From: an uncultured Bacilli bacterium
GTDB taxonomy: Bacteria; Bacillota_I; Bacilli_A; RF39; UBA660
Assembly (NCBI GenBank): GCA_934095805.1
Contig: CAKOKV010000058.1
Location: 1 to 6,575, forward strand
DNA length: 6,575 nucleotides
Direction: 5' to 3'
Part shown: one piece after another, positions 5,105 through 6,575 of the stretch
How the letters are laid out: every line of letters starts with the position of its first letter
Numbering within the stretch: position 1 is the stretch's first letter
Program-made: the position numbers and the translations under genes
Notes under the pieces: generated by a model
Databases searched by the model: none
What the model was told of the DNA's origin: nothing
What the model saw: only the letters and a program-made list of their open reading frames with translations

Positions 5105-5920
5105 TTATACATTTCTTTTACTATGAAATAAATATTGTATTGCTATACCTGAATATTCTTTGTATGTATTTTCTGCAAACTTTTCTATTGTTTTTTGATC
5201 GTTTTTAATATTGTAAATTTCTGATATACTTTTCTTAACCCAAGTATCAATCGGATAAGTGTCTAACCTTTTATAACCAAATAACAATATACAAGAAGCA
5301 ACCTTTAAACCTATTCCTTTTACTTTCATTAATTCAGCTGTTGCTTCTTTAGTATTTAAACTGTTTATATCTTTTAAACTTTCATATTTATCTAAAAAAT
5401 CTCTTATATATTCTGCTCTAAAACCAACTTTAAAACCTCTTAATTCTTCTAACGATATATTTTTAATAGATTCATATGTTGGAAATAAATGATATTCTTT
5501 GTTATTAAATATTACAGTTTTTCCGTACTTATTACTTATATCTAATATAGCTTTGCTTATTCTTTTAACATTATTATTTTGACTTATTATATAACTTATA
5601 CACATTTCAAATGATTCTTGATTTATTATTTTATATCCTTTGCATTTAGATACTATTTCTATCATTTTATCATCATTGTTAATAAGTTGTTGATTAATCA
5701 CATTATAATTTCTATTTAAATCAAAATATTCTTTAATAACTGACTCTAAATTATCATTGTTTGAAGATATAACTATTAATTCATCTTTATTTTGTTTTAT
5801 ATTTATAACTCTATCTTTTAATATATTAGTGAAACTTCCATCTACTTCTTCTATTACTCTAAAACAAGAACCACTAAGTATTGTACTTTTTAAATCAAAA
5901 TCTTTTACTACTATTTTCAT
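5105..5920 (-). CDS. OGG1-type 8-oxoguanine DNA glycosylase / AP lyase family protein
   Basis: This is a predicted base-excision repair enzyme of the helix-hairpin-helix GPD superfamily, removing 8-oxoguanine (or possibly alkylated purines) from DNA. Residues about 1-95 resemble the OGG N-terminal domain, with LSGSCFRV (15-22) where the family usually has a GQ-x-FR-like motif. The catalytic domain contains ISYIISQNNNVKR (108-120), the hairpin MKVKGIGLKVASCI (198-211) with Lys206 at the nucleophile position, and TYPIDTWVKK (221-230) with Asp225 as catalytic acid. Having both Lys and Asp points to a bifunctional glycosylase/lyase. GIAIQYLFHSKRN closes the protein (258-270) as in OGG homologues. 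At 271 residues it is of usual length. Its ATG overlaps the upstream gene's TAA by one base (TAATG) with only a weak AGG before it, so translation is probably coupled. AlkA-like specificity is the alternative. Confidence 0.85.
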   Translation of the reverse strand: MKIVVKDFDLKSTILSGSCFRVIEEVDGSFTNILKDRVINIKQNKDELIVISSNNDNLESVIKEYFDLNRNYNVINQQLINNDDKMIEIVSKCKGYKIINQESFEMCISYIISQNNNVKRISKAILDISNKYGKTVIFNNKEYHLFPTYESIKNISLEELRGFKVGFRAEYIRDFLDKYESLKDINSLNTKEATAELMKVKGIGLKVASCILLFGYKRLDTYPIDTWVKKSISEIYNIKNDQKTIEKFAENTYKEYSGIAIQYLFHSKRNV

Positions 5921-6575
5921 TATTTTATACCTAGTTTCTTATAATAATTATTATCTAGTATTAATGATGACATACTAAATTTTTGGTTAACTTTTATATT
6001 TATTTCATCAATATATTCTTGGCTTACATCTTCGCCATTACTTTTAAATTCTTTTGTTACTGAGTTATATCTTCCTTTATCAGTTATCCAACTTCTATCA
6101 GAAAGTATAACTATATGTTCATTATCACTAAATATATCTCTTCCCATTAATAATCTTGAATCGAATGTAAGACCATATAGATTATATATTGTAGGCAAAA
6201 TATCTAAACTACTTATTACTTTATTTACTTCTGTTTTTTCAATTGTTGGATTATACATTATAAGTGTCGTATGGAATTTTTCAAATTTATCACTTCTATC
6301 AAATTCACTTATTTCGTTCATTTGTTTTGTTGTTAATCCATAAGGATAATGATCTGGTGCGATTACTATTAAAGTATCATTTAATTTACCAGCTTTTTCA
6401 AGTTCACTTAATAATTTTTCCATTGCTTTATCAAGTTCTATTTGTGTTGCAATATAAGCTTTAACAGCTGTACTATATTTCAAATCCTTGACTTTACTTT
6501 TATTTCTATAAGCCATATTATTACCATTGAAATTATAATTTAAGTGACCACTTACTGTCATATAATAAGTCATAA
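5920..6575 (-). CDS. LTA-synthase-family sulfatase-fold phosphoglycerol transferase, C-terminal part
   Basis: The gene enters from beyond the right edge, so only its last 217 or so residues are seen; the frame is open to the edge and the first visible ATG is internal. Family members carry an N-terminal bundle of membrane helices and an extracellular alkaline-phosphatase-like domain that transfers glycerol phosphate from phosphatidylglycerol onto a polymer such as lipoteichoic acid. Visible hallmarks are TVSGHLNY, whose His matches the conserved histidine of the active site; the metal-ligand pair in IAPDHYPYGL; and SSLDILPTIYNLYGL near the end, typical of sulfatase-fold enzymes. The metal-binding Glu and catalytic Thr would lie outside the window, so activity cannot be judged. 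It is co-transcribed with the glycosylase gene (TAATG overlap), a pairing with no obvious functional link. Confidence 0.88.
   Translation of the reverse strand, partial: MTYYMTVSGHLNYNFNGNNMAYRNKSKVKDLKYSTAVKAYIATQIELDKAMEKLLSELEKAGKLNDTLIVIAPDHYPYGLTTKQMNEISEFDRSDKFEKFHTTLIMYNPTIEKTEVNKVISSLDILPTIYNLYGLTFDSRLLMGRDIFSDNEHIVILSDRSWITDKGRYNSVTKEFKSNGEDVSQEYIDEINIKVNQKFSMSSLILDNNYYKKLGIK

Noticed and set aside
270..6575. Mycoplasma-type genetic code (TGA = Trp)
   Set aside because: TGA ends the PAP2 gene and the leader ORF, and the tryptophans in the recognised proteins are encoded by TGG, so the standard bacterial code fits.
1..6575. Insertion sequence, phage, CRISPR array or defence system
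   Set aside because: No transposase, integrase, direct-repeat array, terminal repeats or defence domains are visible; the genes are ordinary housekeeping and envelope functions with tight overlaps.

Overview
The window looks like a piece of chromosome from a very AT-rich, low-GC Gram-positive-type bacterium (Bacillota; an Erysipelotrichales- or RF39-like gut lineage would fit, but that is inference). The coding strand is strongly A/T biased. Start sites with AAAGGAG-type ribosome binding sites occur beside starts that have none. TGA is used as a stop and tryptophan is TGG, so the standard bacterial code applies and not the Mycoplasma code. The L,D-transpeptidase and LTA-synthase-type genes imply a peptidoglycan wall with a glycerophosphate polymer. 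Every supported feature reads on the minus strand, so the natural order runs from right to left.

Right part (6575 to 4114). The end of an LTA-synthase/phosphoglycerol-transferase gene overlaps an OGG1-type DNA glycosylase gene by one base (TAATG). A 14-bp inverted repeat follows. It carries the extended -10 of the next gene, an L,D-transpeptidase with two Ig-like domains, whose ATG lies 6 nt after that -10 and has no Shine-Dalgarno sequence.

Middle (4106 to 2011). An extended -10 promoter leads into a 29-codon leader ORF. The stop codon of this ORF is the last three bases of the 5' arm of a strong intrinsic terminator. Immediately behind it lie uraA (uracil permease) and upp (uracil phosphoribosyltransferase), overlapping by one base. 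Together these two import uracil and convert it to UMP. The layout resembles translation-coupled, UTP-sensed attenuation of the enterobacterial pyrBI type. That would be unusual in a Gram-positive, where PyrR normally does this job, and I see no PyrR box. This is the most interesting signal in the window.

Left part (1975 to 1). A PAP2-family lipid phosphatase gene, again with an extended -10 exactly 6 nt before an SD-less ATG, overlaps a patatin-like lipase gene by 4 bases. Next come a tRNA-Gly(GCC) with its own promoter and terminator, then a compact structured leader. The last hairpin of that leader hides a perfect AAGGAGG Shine-Dalgarno sequence and ends in a U-tract, just before an ATG that runs out of the window. 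This may be a riboswitch-like or protein-binding leader of the next gene; I cannot assign it to a known class.
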